DNA of 64,000 nucleotides from Nocardioides sp. GY 10127. Its GTDB lineage: Bacteria > Actinomycetota > Actinomycetes > Propionibacteriales > Nocardioidaceae. Below are positions 16,113 to 25,823 of this stretch, one piece after another (within the stretch, counting starts at the first letter, position 1; every line of letters starts with the position of its first letter). The stretch covers positions 124,001-188,000 of the forward strand of contig NZ_STGL01000009.1 of NCBI RefSeq assembly GCF_004919085.1. The letters are read 5' to 3'. The position numbers and the translations under genes are program-made. A model generated the notes under the pieces. It searched no databases and was not told the origin of the DNA. It saw only the letters and a program-made list of their open reading frames with translations.

Positions 16113-17048
16113 GTGGTCATCCAGCATCCCGGCGAGGTCGGACGCTCCGGCACGAGCGCGAGCACGGGCAGCACCGGCTGCGCCGTCCTGGACGTCGTGC
16201 GCCGTGCCGTGGCCGAGGAGAGCACCCCGGTCCTCTTCCTCTCGGACTCCACGGGCATCAGCGCGGAGACGATGGGCAACGCCCTGCTCATCCAGTTCCC
16301 CGACGTGCACTTCGAGCGCGCCACCATCCCGTTCATCGACTCGCCCGCCGCGGCCCTCGAGGTCGTCGCCGAGCTGGACGCCGCGATGGACGAGGGCGTC
16401 ACGCCCCTGGTGTTCTGCACCGCCGCGGACACCGGCGTGCGCACCGCGCTGCTGACGTCCAAGGCCCCGGTCATCGACCTGTTCGACCAGCACATGCAGA
16501 AGGTCGAGAGCATCCTCGGCCGCACCGGCGAGCGGGAGGCCATGCGCCTGCACGGCGTCGGCGACATCAAGCGCTACAACGCCCGGATGGCGGCGGTGGA
16601 GTTCACCATCGAGCACGACGACGGCCAGAGCCTGCGGGCCCTCGACAAGGCGGACGTCATCCTGCTCGCCCCCTCGCGCTGCGGGAAGACGCCCACGTCG
16701 ATGTACCTGGCCCTCCAGCACGGGTTCTTCGTGGCGAACTACCCCCTGGTCGACGAGGACCTGGAGCTGGACAAGCTGCCGCGGCCGGTGCAGGAGCACC
16801 AGGAGCGCTGCTTCGGTCTCACGACCACCGTGGAGCGGCTCAGCCGGGTCCGCAGCGAGCGGCGCCGGGGCTCGCGCTACGCCTCCACCGAGCAGTGCCG
16901 CTGGGAGCTGCGCCGCGCGGCCACGATCTACGAGCGCCACCGCATCCCGGTCATCGACTCCTCCGAGAAGTCGGTGGAGGAGATGGCGACCCTCATCCTC
17001 CAGCAACGCGTCGCGCAGGTGCGCGCGCAGGGCCGCGACCCCCGCTGA
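16113..17048 (+). CDS. ppsR: PEP synthase regulatory protein (bifunctional kinase/pyrophosphorylase, DUF299)
   Basis: 311 residues. The protein inactivates phosphoenolpyruvate synthase by ADP-dependent phosphorylation of an active-site Thr, and reactivates it by phosphate-dependent dephosphorylation. Visible hallmarks are the N-terminal LFLSDSTGISAETMGNALL, the VIDLFDQHMQKVESILG segment, and the P-loop-like APSRCGKTPTSMYLA near residue 190. The C-terminal IPVIDSSEKSVEEMA is also typical. GTG 16113 is chosen because AGGAGG lies six bases upstream; an in-frame GTG at 15972 gives a Pro/Arg-rich extension with no ribosome site. The gene is 121 bp upstream of ppsA, its target, the usual arrangement. 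Confidence 0.93.
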   Translation: MVIQHPGEVGRSGTSASTGSTGCAVLDVVRRAVAEESTPVLFLSDSTGISAETMGNALLIQFPDVHFERATIPFIDSPAAALEVVAELDAAMDEGVTPLVFCTAADTGVRTALLTSKAPVIDLFDQHMQKVESILGRTGEREAMRLHGVGDIKRYNARMAAVEFTIEHDDGQSLRALDKADVILLAPSRCGKTPTSMYLALQHGFFVANYPLVDEDLELDKLPRPVQEHQERCFGLTTTVERLSRVRSERRRGSRYASTEQCRWELRRAATIYERHRIPVIDSSEKSVEEMATLILQQRVAQVRAQGRDPR

Positions 17049-17169
17049 GCACGCCGCCGCCGCGAGCCGCGGCGCCGCCCCACGCCGGAGCACCCCAGCC
17101 GCCGGCCCCGACCTCTCCCCGTCCACGTCAGTACGACCCACGGTGCACCACGACGAGAAGGAGCCATCC

Positions 17170-19578
<2,409 letters not shown>

Positions 19579-19617
19579 CGCCCCACCCGTGCTGCGGGGC
19601 CCGCGAGGGCCCGAGAA

Positions 19618-19658
19618 CGCCGAACGGCCCCGAGGCAGTGCCTCGGGGCCGTTCGGCG
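19618..19658. terminator. Bidirectional hairpin between ppsA and the LuxR gene
   Basis: 18-bp perfect stem (19618-19635 with 19641-19658) around CAGTG. It lies between two convergent genes, so it can serve both transcripts. Confidence 0.85.
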
Positions 19659-19689
19659 CAGAGAGGGTGGCCGCGGTGCGGCCGGCGGG

Positions 19690-20355
19690 TCACACCGCGA
19701 CGGCGGCGTCCTCGTCGACGAGGCCGTTCGCCATGCCCCAGGCGACGGCCTGGGTGCGACGCTCGACGTCGATCTTGCGGTAGGCCTGGCGGATGTAGGT
19801 CTTGATCGAGTTGATCGAGAGGCCCAGCTGCTCGCCGATCTCGCCGTTGGTGAGGCCGGCGGTGATGAGCGTGAGGATCTCCAGCTCGCGGGGGGTCAGG
19901 CGGCTGCCCGCGGGGCCGGACGGCTGCGTCGGGGTGCGCAGCTGGGCGGGCTCGGGGGCGGGCGCCTCGACCGGCGCGGGGGTGTGCTGCGGCGGCGCGG
20001 GGACGCCGCGGCCGGAGACGATGTCCTCCATGGCGACCACGAGCTGGGCCGCGGTCATCGCCTTGGACAGGTACGGGGTGGCGGCGGTGGTGGGAAGCTG
20101 GTCGCCGGGCGCCCAGCTGAACACGACGGCCTGGGCCTCGGCGGCGGCCTGCAGGTTGCGCAGCATGGAGGCGCTGAAGGCCGACTGGCCCATCGGCTCG
20201 TACAGGACGACGTCCACCTCGTCGGGGTGGGCCAGCGCGGTGCGGACGTCGACCAGCCGCACGCGGGAGTCGTAGTTCTTCAGCAGGCACTCGAGGCCGG
20301 CGACGGCCAGGTCGTGGTCGTCCACCAGGGTCACGGTCACGGGGGAGTTGCTCAT
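19690..20355 (-). CDS. LuxR-family regulator with atypical receiver domain
   Basis: 221 residues. The N-terminal receiver-like domain (1-~120) has acidic pair D12-D13 and Lys98, but the phospho-acceptor position in VDVVLYEPMG is Glu53 instead of Asp. Such a change usually removes phosphorylation and can mimic the active state. A Pro-rich linker follows, then a LuxR helix-turn-helix (SRLTPRELEILTLITAGLTN and SINSIKTYIRQAYRKI, ~155-205). No histidine kinase gene is adjacent, consistent with an orphan regulator. ATG 20355 follows AGAGGTG; a GTG three codons earlier is possible. The next gene upstream is the CarH-like regulator, 138 bp away on the same strand. Confidence 0.85.
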   Translation of the reverse strand: MSNSPVTVTLVDDHDLAVAGLECLLKNYDSRVRLVDVRTALAHPDEVDVVLYEPMGQSAFSASMLRNLQAAAEAQAVVFSWAPGDQLPTTAATPYLSKAMTAAQLVVAMEDIVSGRGVPAPPQHTPAPVEAPAPEPAQLRTPTQPSGPAGSRLTPRELEILTLITAGLTNGEIGEQLGLSINSIKTYIRQAYRKIDVERRTQAVAWGMANGLVDEDAAVAV

Positions 20356-20493
20356 CGGGTTCACCTCTGCGTCTCGAAGTCGGGGGCGTCACCGCCCACA
20401 CACCCTCTGTATCCGCTTCGGAGACGGTTCAATCACCCTCACCCCTTCGGATGTTCCGGTGGGGTGGATCACACCCGGGAGGGTGAGGGGCGC

Positions 20494-21432
20494 TCAGGCC
20501 CCGGGTGCCTCGTCCTCGGCGACGGGTCCACCCCGGCGCACCAGCAGCTGGGCCGCGGAGATGGGGTCGCCGGACAGCAGCTCCCCGCCCCAGGACGCGG
20601 CCAGGTCGTCGTCCGCGCCGGCTCCCGCGAGGAGCAGCCGGGCGGAGCCGGCGATGCGGCGGACGATCTCGACGGCGTGGTCGGGGAGCTCGAACACGGC
20701 GCGCGCGGTGCCGGCCAGGACCACGACGTCCGGGTTCACCACCTCGACCGCGACCTCCACGCTCGCGAGCGGGGTGTGCGGACCGAGGTAGCGGGTGCGC
20801 CAACCCGCGCGCTGGAGGACGACCTCGAACGCCTTGAGGGCGATGTCGTGGGACTCCTTGGGCGGGCAGGCGAGCAGGACGAGGGGGCCGGTGCGCGAGC
20901 CGGGACCCGCCGCCAGGGCGGCCAGGCGGCCGCGCACCACGTCGGAGGCGAAGTGCTCGTCGGCCACGTCGAAGTCGCCCATCTGCCAGCCCGCGCCCAC
21001 GGAGACCAGGAACGGCAGCAGGACCTCGCGGATGGTGGTCTCGACGGAGAGAGCGGCGAACGCGCGGTCGATCGTGTCGTGCATGGAGCCCGTGTCGAAG
21101 GCGGTCATGGCCGTCTCGAGCTCGGCGCGGAGGCGGGCGACCTCCTCCGACGAGGTGGGCGGGCGGGGCCCCGGGCCCGTGGGGGCCTGCGCCCGGTCGT
21201 CGGCCAGGATGCGGGCGGCGGCGTCGGCCGCCGGCACGCCCTCGGCGCGGGCCTCAGCCATGGCGCGGGCCCGGCGCTCGTCCTCGGGGCCGTACATCCG
21301 GTACCCGCCCGTGGTGCGGACCGGGGTGAGGAGGCCGTAACGCAGCTCCCAGGCGCGCAGCAGCGTCTCGGACACGCCGACGCGCTTGGCGAGCGCGCCG
21401 ATGCGGAAGCGTCCTGGCGGCGTCGTGACCAC
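20494..21432 (-). CDS. CarH/LitR-like MerR regulator with cobalamin-binding domain
   Basis: 312 residues. MerR helix-turn-helix at ~9-77 (RIGALAKRVGVSETLLRAWE). Then a four-helix bundle with W149 and E159-H160 in GWQMGDFDVADEHFAS, and a Rossmann-like B12 domain with H195 in KESHDIA. The spacings W to E/H (10/11) and H to H (35) equal those I recall for Thermus CarH (W131, E141/H142, H177), supporting adenosylcobalamin binding and dark tetramerisation. The residue after the Trp is Gln150, whereas CarH has the His that ligates cobalt after photolysis. GTG 21432 follows AGGAG by seven bases. It probably represses its own and neighbouring promoters, in the dark if it is a photoreceptor. No carotenoid gene is in view. 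Confidence 0.85.
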   Translation of the reverse strand: MVTTPPGRFRIGALAKRVGVSETLLRAWELRYGLLTPVRTTGGYRMYGPEDERRARAMAEARAEGVPAADAAARILADDRAQAPTGPGPRPPTSSEEVARLRAELETAMTAFDTGSMHDTIDRAFAALSVETTIREVLLPFLVSVGAGWQMGDFDVADEHFASDVVRGRLAALAAGPGSRTGPLVLLACPPKESHDIALKAFEVVLQRAGWRTRYLGPHTPLASVEVAVEVVNPDVVVLAGTARAVFELPDHAVEIVRRIAGSARLLLAGAGADDDLAASWGGELLSGDPISAAQLLVRRGGPVAEDEAPGA

Positions 21433-21763
21433 CGGGCGACTCCTTTCCTGCGGCCCTCGGGGGCCTCCCTCGCGGCCCGTGGCGCTCGGGGCCCGCCGAA
21501 GGTGCAACTCTAGACGAACCTTCTACGTCTCACCTCGCCCGCGCGGGCTTCGCCCACCCTCTCCGGAGGGTCGGGAACGGGGACGCTCGAGCCGGGGATC
21601 ATTTCACGAGCGGTCCTCGCACGCGTGCGCGGCACGCGGGACCTGCGGCAGGCTTCACCCGGGCGGACCTTAGACGAACCTTCGACCGTGTGCTTTGATG
21701 ACTGAGTACGACCGGCAGCGACCGGCCTGAGTCCGCGACAACGCCGCACGAGAGGTATGTGCC
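21433..21763. promoter_or_regulatory. Control region with two AGACGAACCTTC motifs
   Basis: 331 bp between the divergent CarH-like gene and the 94-residue gene. TAGACGAACCTTCTACG begins at 21511 and TTAGACGAACCTTCGACC at 21670. Read on the minus strand, each motif (GAAGGTTCGTC) runs straight into a TANNNT hexamer (TAGAGT, TAAGGT), so they look like operators or -35 variants of promoters for the regulator gene. A third related copy lies at 23099. Confidence 0.5.
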
Positions 21764-22048
21764 ATGTCCGAGCGACAGCCGCTGGGGCGGCTGGTCGACT
21801 CCCTGGGGGTCGAGCACCGACCGCAGGACGGGGAGCTCGTGCTGGGCGCCGTCGTCCTGCTCAAGGTCATGGAGCCGGACGGCGAGGTCTCGATGCGGGC
21901 CGCCTGGTCCCCCGGGTTGAGCTGGATGGAGCGGGTCGGCATGCACCAAGCCGCCGCGGCCGCCGACATGCCCGAGCGTCCGGCGGACGTGTGGGGCGCC
22001 GACGAGGTGGTCGAGCGCGACGTCGACGAGGACGACGAGCTGCGCTGA
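21764..22048 (+). CDS. Small acidic protein of unknown function
   Basis: 94 residues from ATG 21764 with GAGAGG upstream. Soluble and acidic, with an Asp/Glu-rich C-terminal tail (VVERDVDEDDELR). The central part (ELVLGAVVLLKVMEPDGEV, then LSWMERVGMHQAAAA) could be a small mixed alpha/beta fold. No family was recognised and it does not look like an anti-sigma factor (no membrane helix or kinase motif). It is divergent from the CarH-like gene and convergent with the sigma factor gene, and its upstream region holds the repeated AACCTTC motif, so it may belong to that regulon. Confidence 0.65.
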   Translation: MSERQPLGRLVDSLGVEHRPQDGELVLGAVVLLKVMEPDGEVSMRAAWSPGLSWMERVGMHQAAAAADMPERPADVWGADEVVERDVDEDDELR

Positions 22049-22091
22049 CCTCGCGCGCCGCCCGTCGGCACGGCGCGGCGGCCGCTCCGCG

Positions 22092-23015
22092 TCATGCCGC
22101 AGCCACGTCGCCGATGGCGCTGCGCAGCTGGAGGAGCACCCGCTGCAGGGTTCGGGAGACCTGGACCTGGGTCATGCCGAGGCGGTCGGCGATGGCCTGC
22201 TGCGAGAGCTGCTGGCCGAAGCGGAGGTCGAGGACCCGGCGCTCGGTCAGCGAGACCTGGCGCAGCACCCGGTCGAGCAGCGCGCGGGTCTCGGCCCGCT
22301 CGAGACCGTCGTCGTCGGACGCCGGCTCTCGCACCTGCTCGCCGACGACCCGGTCGAGCGACGGTGGCGTGAACAGGTGCCGCGCGGTCAGGGCCTCGCG
22401 CACGGTGTCCACCTCGGCGTCCACCTGGGCGGCGAGGGTGGCGAGACCGGCGTCGTCGAGCCGGTCGCGCTCGCCGCCGGCGCGCACCAGGCGGGTGCAG
22501 GTCTCCTGGACGCGGCGGGGCGGGCGGATGGTCCAGCTGTGGTCCCGGAAGTGGCGCCGGATCTCACCGGTCATGCTCGGGACGGCGAACGACAGGAGGT
22601 CGACCTCGCGGGAGGGCTCGAAGGTCCGCACGGCGCGGACCAGGGCGAGGTAGGCGACCTGTCGCAGGTCCTCGAGCGCCACCCCGCGGTTGCTGTAGCG
22701 CCGGGCGACCGCCTCGGCGACCCGCATGTTGACCTCGACGACGGCGTCGAGGCAAGCGCGGCGCTCCGTCTCGTCCCCCGTCGCGGCGGCGCGCAGCAGC
22801 AGCGTCCTCGTGATCTGTGCACGCTCGTCGTCCGAGAGTCGGGAGGCGCCGACGACCCGGGGGGCGTCCTGAGGGCTGTCCTGCAGCACGCGGTGCTCGG
22901 GCCCCCGCCCCTGCCGCTCGCTGCGCTGGTGCGTGGGCGCGTCGCCGCGGCGGCCCGGACGGGCCTGCCGCCGGTGGTCGTCGCGTCGGGCCTCGTCGGC
23001 CGGTCCAGCGCTCAT
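22092..23015 (-). CDS. SigB/SigF-type RNA polymerase sigma factor
   Basis: 307 residues. Region 2 contains NMRVAEAVARRYSNRGVALE followed by DLRQVAYLALVRAVRTFEP and FAVPSMTGEIRRHFRDHSW, the signature of group 3 stress/sporulation sigma factors. Region 3 is present and region 4 ends with LSQQAIADRLGMTQVQVSRTL. A polar, His/Arg-rich N-terminal extension of ~75 residues precedes region 2. ATG 23015 follows GAAGGAG. No anti-sigma RsbW-like or anti-anti-sigma gene is adjacent, which is unusual for this class. A promoter matching the actinobacterial SigB consensus precedes the glycan operon on the far side of the intergenic region, so that operon is a candidate target. Confidence 0.9.
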   Translation of the reverse strand: MSAGPADEARRDDHRRQARPGRRGDAPTHQRSERQGRGPEHRVLQDSPQDAPRVVGASRLSDDERAQITRTLLLRAAATGDETERRACLDAVVEVNMRVAEAVARRYSNRGVALEDLRQVAYLALVRAVRTFEPSREVDLLSFAVPSMTGEIRRHFRDHSWTIRPPRRVQETCTRLVRAGGERDRLDDAGLATLAAQVDAEVDTVREALTARHLFTPPSLDRVVGEQVREPASDDDGLERAETRALLDRVLRQVSLTERRVLDLRFGQQLSQQAIADRLGMTQVQVSRTLQRVLLQLRSAIGDVAAA

Positions 23016-23655
23016 GCGTGCTCCTTCGTCCCGCTCCGGGTGCCACCTCTGCCCGGGGGTGCCGAGGTGGCGCATGCACAGAGTAGTCAGCCATCCACAA
23101 ACCTTCTACAGACTCACCCCTTAGGACCCATGCCGTGAAGGAAGCGTGAAGGCCGGCGCGTCCAGCGCGGCGTCGATCCGCGCCTCCGTGCGCGAGTGGG
23201 CGACCTCGAGGTGGGGCGGGGTCCGCGGGCTCGACCGGGCGGGCCCGACCGCGCGGTCGCGGCGGGTCGGGGCCGGTCGCGGTGGAGGCCGACGCCAGGG
23301 CGGGCAGGGGATGTGAGTCGAGCTGTGGGAGGGCAGAGTCGGGGCCCTCAGGGTTCGGGTCAAGACTCCTCCCGAGCCGCTCGCGTGGGGGCGACGACAG
23401 CCCCGCCTGACGGTGTCGAGAATTCACCTCGCGGTGGCACAGGATTTGGACAGGTGGCGCCCAAGGTTTCTGCTGCACCGCGCTGACCTGCGGTTTAACA
23501 CACCATCTGGGGTATCTGCCCCGCGGATCCGCCTGTCGGGCGCGGCCCCGCTGGACGCTGCTGGCACGACGTCAGGGGCCCGATCGGGAGCCCCGGCGAC
23601 GTCTGCCCTCGGAGGCGAACCGGACCATCGCACCCACGCAGATAGGCGCAACCCC
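23016..23655. other. 640-bp intergenic region between sigma gene and glycan operon
   Basis: No supported gene. Holds the third AACCTTC motif (AAACCTTCTACAGAC at 23099-23113), likely in the sigma gene promoter (TACTCT -10 on the minus strand nearby), and a SigB-type promoter at 23492-23515. From about 23400 the DNA is less GC-rich than its surroundings, as expected of a promoter region. Confidence 0.6.
23492..23515 (+). promoter_or_regulatory. Candidate SigB/SigF-type promoter of the glycan operon
   Basis: GGTT (23492-23495), 14 bases, then GGGTAT (23510-23515), matching the Streptomyces SigB pattern GNNT-N14-16-GGGTAY as I know it. It lies about 140 bp upstream of the first glycosyltransferase start. 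Confidence 0.5.
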
Positions 23656-24837
23656 ATGCCCCACCCCCACGACCCGGCGGCGGCCCCCGCGCCGGAGGCC
23701 CAGTCCCACCACGGCGGACGTCCCGCCCCGCTCGAACCGTCGTCCGACCTCGCGTCGGACCGGCGCTCCGGCCGTCCGCTCGACCTCCTGCACGAGGTCG
23801 CCCAGGCGTCCCGTCCTGCGGCTGCGGCCGAGGCCGGCGCGCCGACCTCGGCCGTCACCCTTCCGGGTGGGCACCTCCCGGTGTCCGCGCACCCGGGCGG
23901 AGTCCACGGCGGCCACGTCGCCCACGCCCGGCAGACGGGGCCGCTGACCCTCCACCAGGCCGCCCATCGGGAGGCGCACGTGGCGGCGGCCGAGCGGGAG
24001 GCACCCGTCGTGCGGTCGACGCCGGCTCGCGCCACCGTCACCGTCGTGGTGCCGGCGCGCAACGAGGAGCGCAACATCGCCCACGTCCTGGGCCGGCTGC
24101 CCGACGGGATCGACCAGGTCGTGCTCGTCGACGGCAGCTCCACGGACGACACCGTGAGGGTGGCGCTGGAGACGCGCCCCGACGTCGAGGTGGTGCACCA
24201 GGCGCGCCGCGGCAAGGGCAACGCCCTGGCGGCGGGCTTCGAGGCCGCGCGCGGTGACTACATCGTGATGATCGACGCGGACGGGTCGATGGACCCCGCC
24301 GAGATCAGGCGCTTCCTGGCGGCGCTCGACGAGGGCGCCGACTACGCCAAGGGAACCCGCTTCACCGACGGCGGCGGCAGCGACGACATCACGTGGGTGC
24401 GCCGGACCGGCAACCGTGCGCTCAACCTCGCGGCGAACGGGCTGTTCGGCACCCGCTACTCCGACCTCTGCTACGGCTACAACGCCTTCCGCCGCGAGTG
24501 CCTGGCCGCGTTCGACCTGCCCGACGGCCACGATATCGCCGCGGAGAAGCGGTGGGGGGACGGCTTCGAGATCGAGACCCTCCTCAACGTCCGCGTGGCG
24601 AAGGCCGGGCTGCGCATCAGCGAGGTCGGGTCGTTCGAGTCCGAGCGGCTGACCGGGGACAGCAACCTGAGGACCTTCCGGGACGGCACGCGCGTGCTCG
24701 CCACCATCCTGCGCGAGCGGGCGCACGGGCGCCCCGTCCCGCGGGCGGCGCGCCAGGCCGGGGCGTCGGCGGGCAGGACCGTCCCGGTGGCCGGGCCGCT
24801 CGCGGCGCCCGTCGCCGCCGTGGGGAGCCCGACGTGA
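23656..24837 (+). CDS. GT2 glycosyltransferase (polyprenyl-phosphate sugar synthase-like)
   Basis: 393 residues. Residues 1-~130 are His/Ala/Pro-rich and look disordered, an unusual extension; the start ATG 23656 lacks a strong ribosome site, so a later start is possible. The GT2 catalytic domain (~133-330) begins TVTVVVPARNEERNIAHVL. It has the UDP/GDP-sugar motifs VLVDGSSTDDT and MIDADGSMDPAEI (DxD) and ends with a WGDGFEIETLLNVR acceptor segment resembling dolichol-phosphate mannose synthase-like enzymes. The charged C-terminus carries no membrane helix. It is the first gene of a tightly packed operon; its TGA overlaps the next GTG. Confidence 0.82.
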   Translation: MPHPHDPAAAPAPEAQSHHGGRPAPLEPSSDLASDRRSGRPLDLLHEVAQASRPAAAAEAGAPTSAVTLPGGHLPVSAHPGGVHGGHVAHARQTGPLTLHQAAHREAHVAAAEREAPVVRSTPARATVTVVVPARNEERNIAHVLGRLPDGIDQVVLVDGSSTDDTVRVALETRPDVEVVHQARRGKGNALAAGFEAARGDYIVMIDADGSMDPAEIRRFLAALDEGADYAKGTRFTDGGGSDDITWVRRTGNRALNLAANGLFGTRYSDLCYGYNAFRRECLAAFDLPDGHDIAAEKRWGDGFEIETLLNVRVAKAGLRISEVGSFESERLTGDSNLRTFRDGTRVLATILRERAHGRPVPRAARQAGASAGRTVPVAGPLAAPVAAVGSPT

Positions 24838-25823
24838 ACCCGCACGACCCGTCCGTGGCCGTCGTGGTCTGCACCTACACCGAGGACCGCACCGACGACG
24901 CCGTCGCCGCGGTCTCCTCGCTGCTCGACCAGGACCAGCCACCCGACGAGGTGGTCGTCGTGGTGGACCACCACCGCGGGCTGCGAGACCGGCTCAGCTG
25001 CCTGCTGCCCGCCGAGGTCCGGGTCGTCGAGAGCGATGGGCCGAGGGGCCTCTCCGGCGCCCGCAACACGGGGATCGCCACCACGACCGCCGACGTCGTC
25101 CTCTTCCTCGACGACGACGCCGTCGCCCGGCCCGACTGGGTCCGCGCCATGAGCGCACCGTTCGGGGACCCGCGGGTGGTGGGCGTGGCCGGCTGGGTCG
25201 AGCCCGCCTGGGCGGAGCCGGGGCGGCCGCGCTGGTTCCCGTCCGCCTTCCTCTGGGTCGTCGGCTGCAGCTACGACGGGCTGCCCGCCGACGGGGCCCG
25301 CGTGCGCAACCCCATCGGTGCCGCGATGGGGTTCCGTCGCGACGCCCTGGCCGTCGTCGGTGGCTTCGCCGGGGCGGTGGGACGGGTGGGGGACCTGCCC
25401 GTGGGCTGCGAGGAGACCGAGCTCGCGATACGCGTGGCCGAGCGCCTGCCCGAGGGTCGCGTCCTGCTCGCCCGGGACGCGCGGGTGCGCCACCGGGTCG
25501 GCTCCGCCCGCCTCGAGCCCCGCTACTTCGTCCGGCGGTGCTACTGGGAGGGGGTCTCCAAGGCGGTCGTGTCCGGTCGGGTCGGTGCCGGCGCGGCCCT
25601 GGAGACCGAGCGCTCCTACGTGGTCCGGACGCTGCCCGCGGCGGTCGGGGCCGGTCTGGGCGAGGCCGCCCGTGGCGACCTGACCGGGCTGGGACGCTCC
25701 GGCGCCGTGGCCGTCGGCCTCCTGGCCACCGGCGCGGGCTACCTGCGGGGCCGCCTGGCCCGTCGGACCGCGGTCGCGCCGACGTCCGCCGCGTGGGCTC
25801 CCACCACCCGGGAGGCGGCATGA
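24834..25823 (+). CDS. GT2 glycosyltransferase
   Basis: 329 residues, GTG start overlapping the previous stop by four bases. GT2 fold from residue ~7: VAVVVCTYTEDR, then GLSGARNTGIATTTADVVLF and the metal-binding DDDA. The acceptor region includes VRNPIGAAMGFRRDALAVVG and a CEETELAIRV motif. The C-terminal ~90 residues contain two weak hydrophobic stretches (VVRTLPAAVGAGLGEAA and AVAVGLLATGAGYLRG) that may touch the membrane. It probably adds one sugar to a lipid-linked intermediate; donor and acceptor cannot be read from the sequence. The gene also overlaps the next one by an ATGA. Confidence 0.85.
   Translation: MNPHDPSVAVVVCTYTEDRTDDAVAAVSSLLDQDQPPDEVVVVVDHHRGLRDRLSCLLPAEVRVVESDGPRGLSGARNTGIATTTADVVLFLDDDAVARPDWVRAMSAPFGDPRVVGVAGWVEPAWAEPGRPRWFPSAFLWVVGCSYDGLPADGARVRNPIGAAMGFRRDALAVVGGFAGAVGRVGDLPVGCEETELAIRVAERLPEGRVLLARDARVRHRVGSARLEPRYFVRRCYWEGVSKAVVSGRVGAGAALETERSYVVRTLPAAVGAGLGEAARGDLTGLGRSGAVAVGLLATGAGYLRGRLARRTAVAPTSAAWAPTTREAA

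Noticed and set aside
23413..23655. Extension of the first glycosyltransferase to an upstream GTG at 23413
   Set aside because: It would place the SigB-type promoter inside the coding region, and the extra residues have no conserved pattern.
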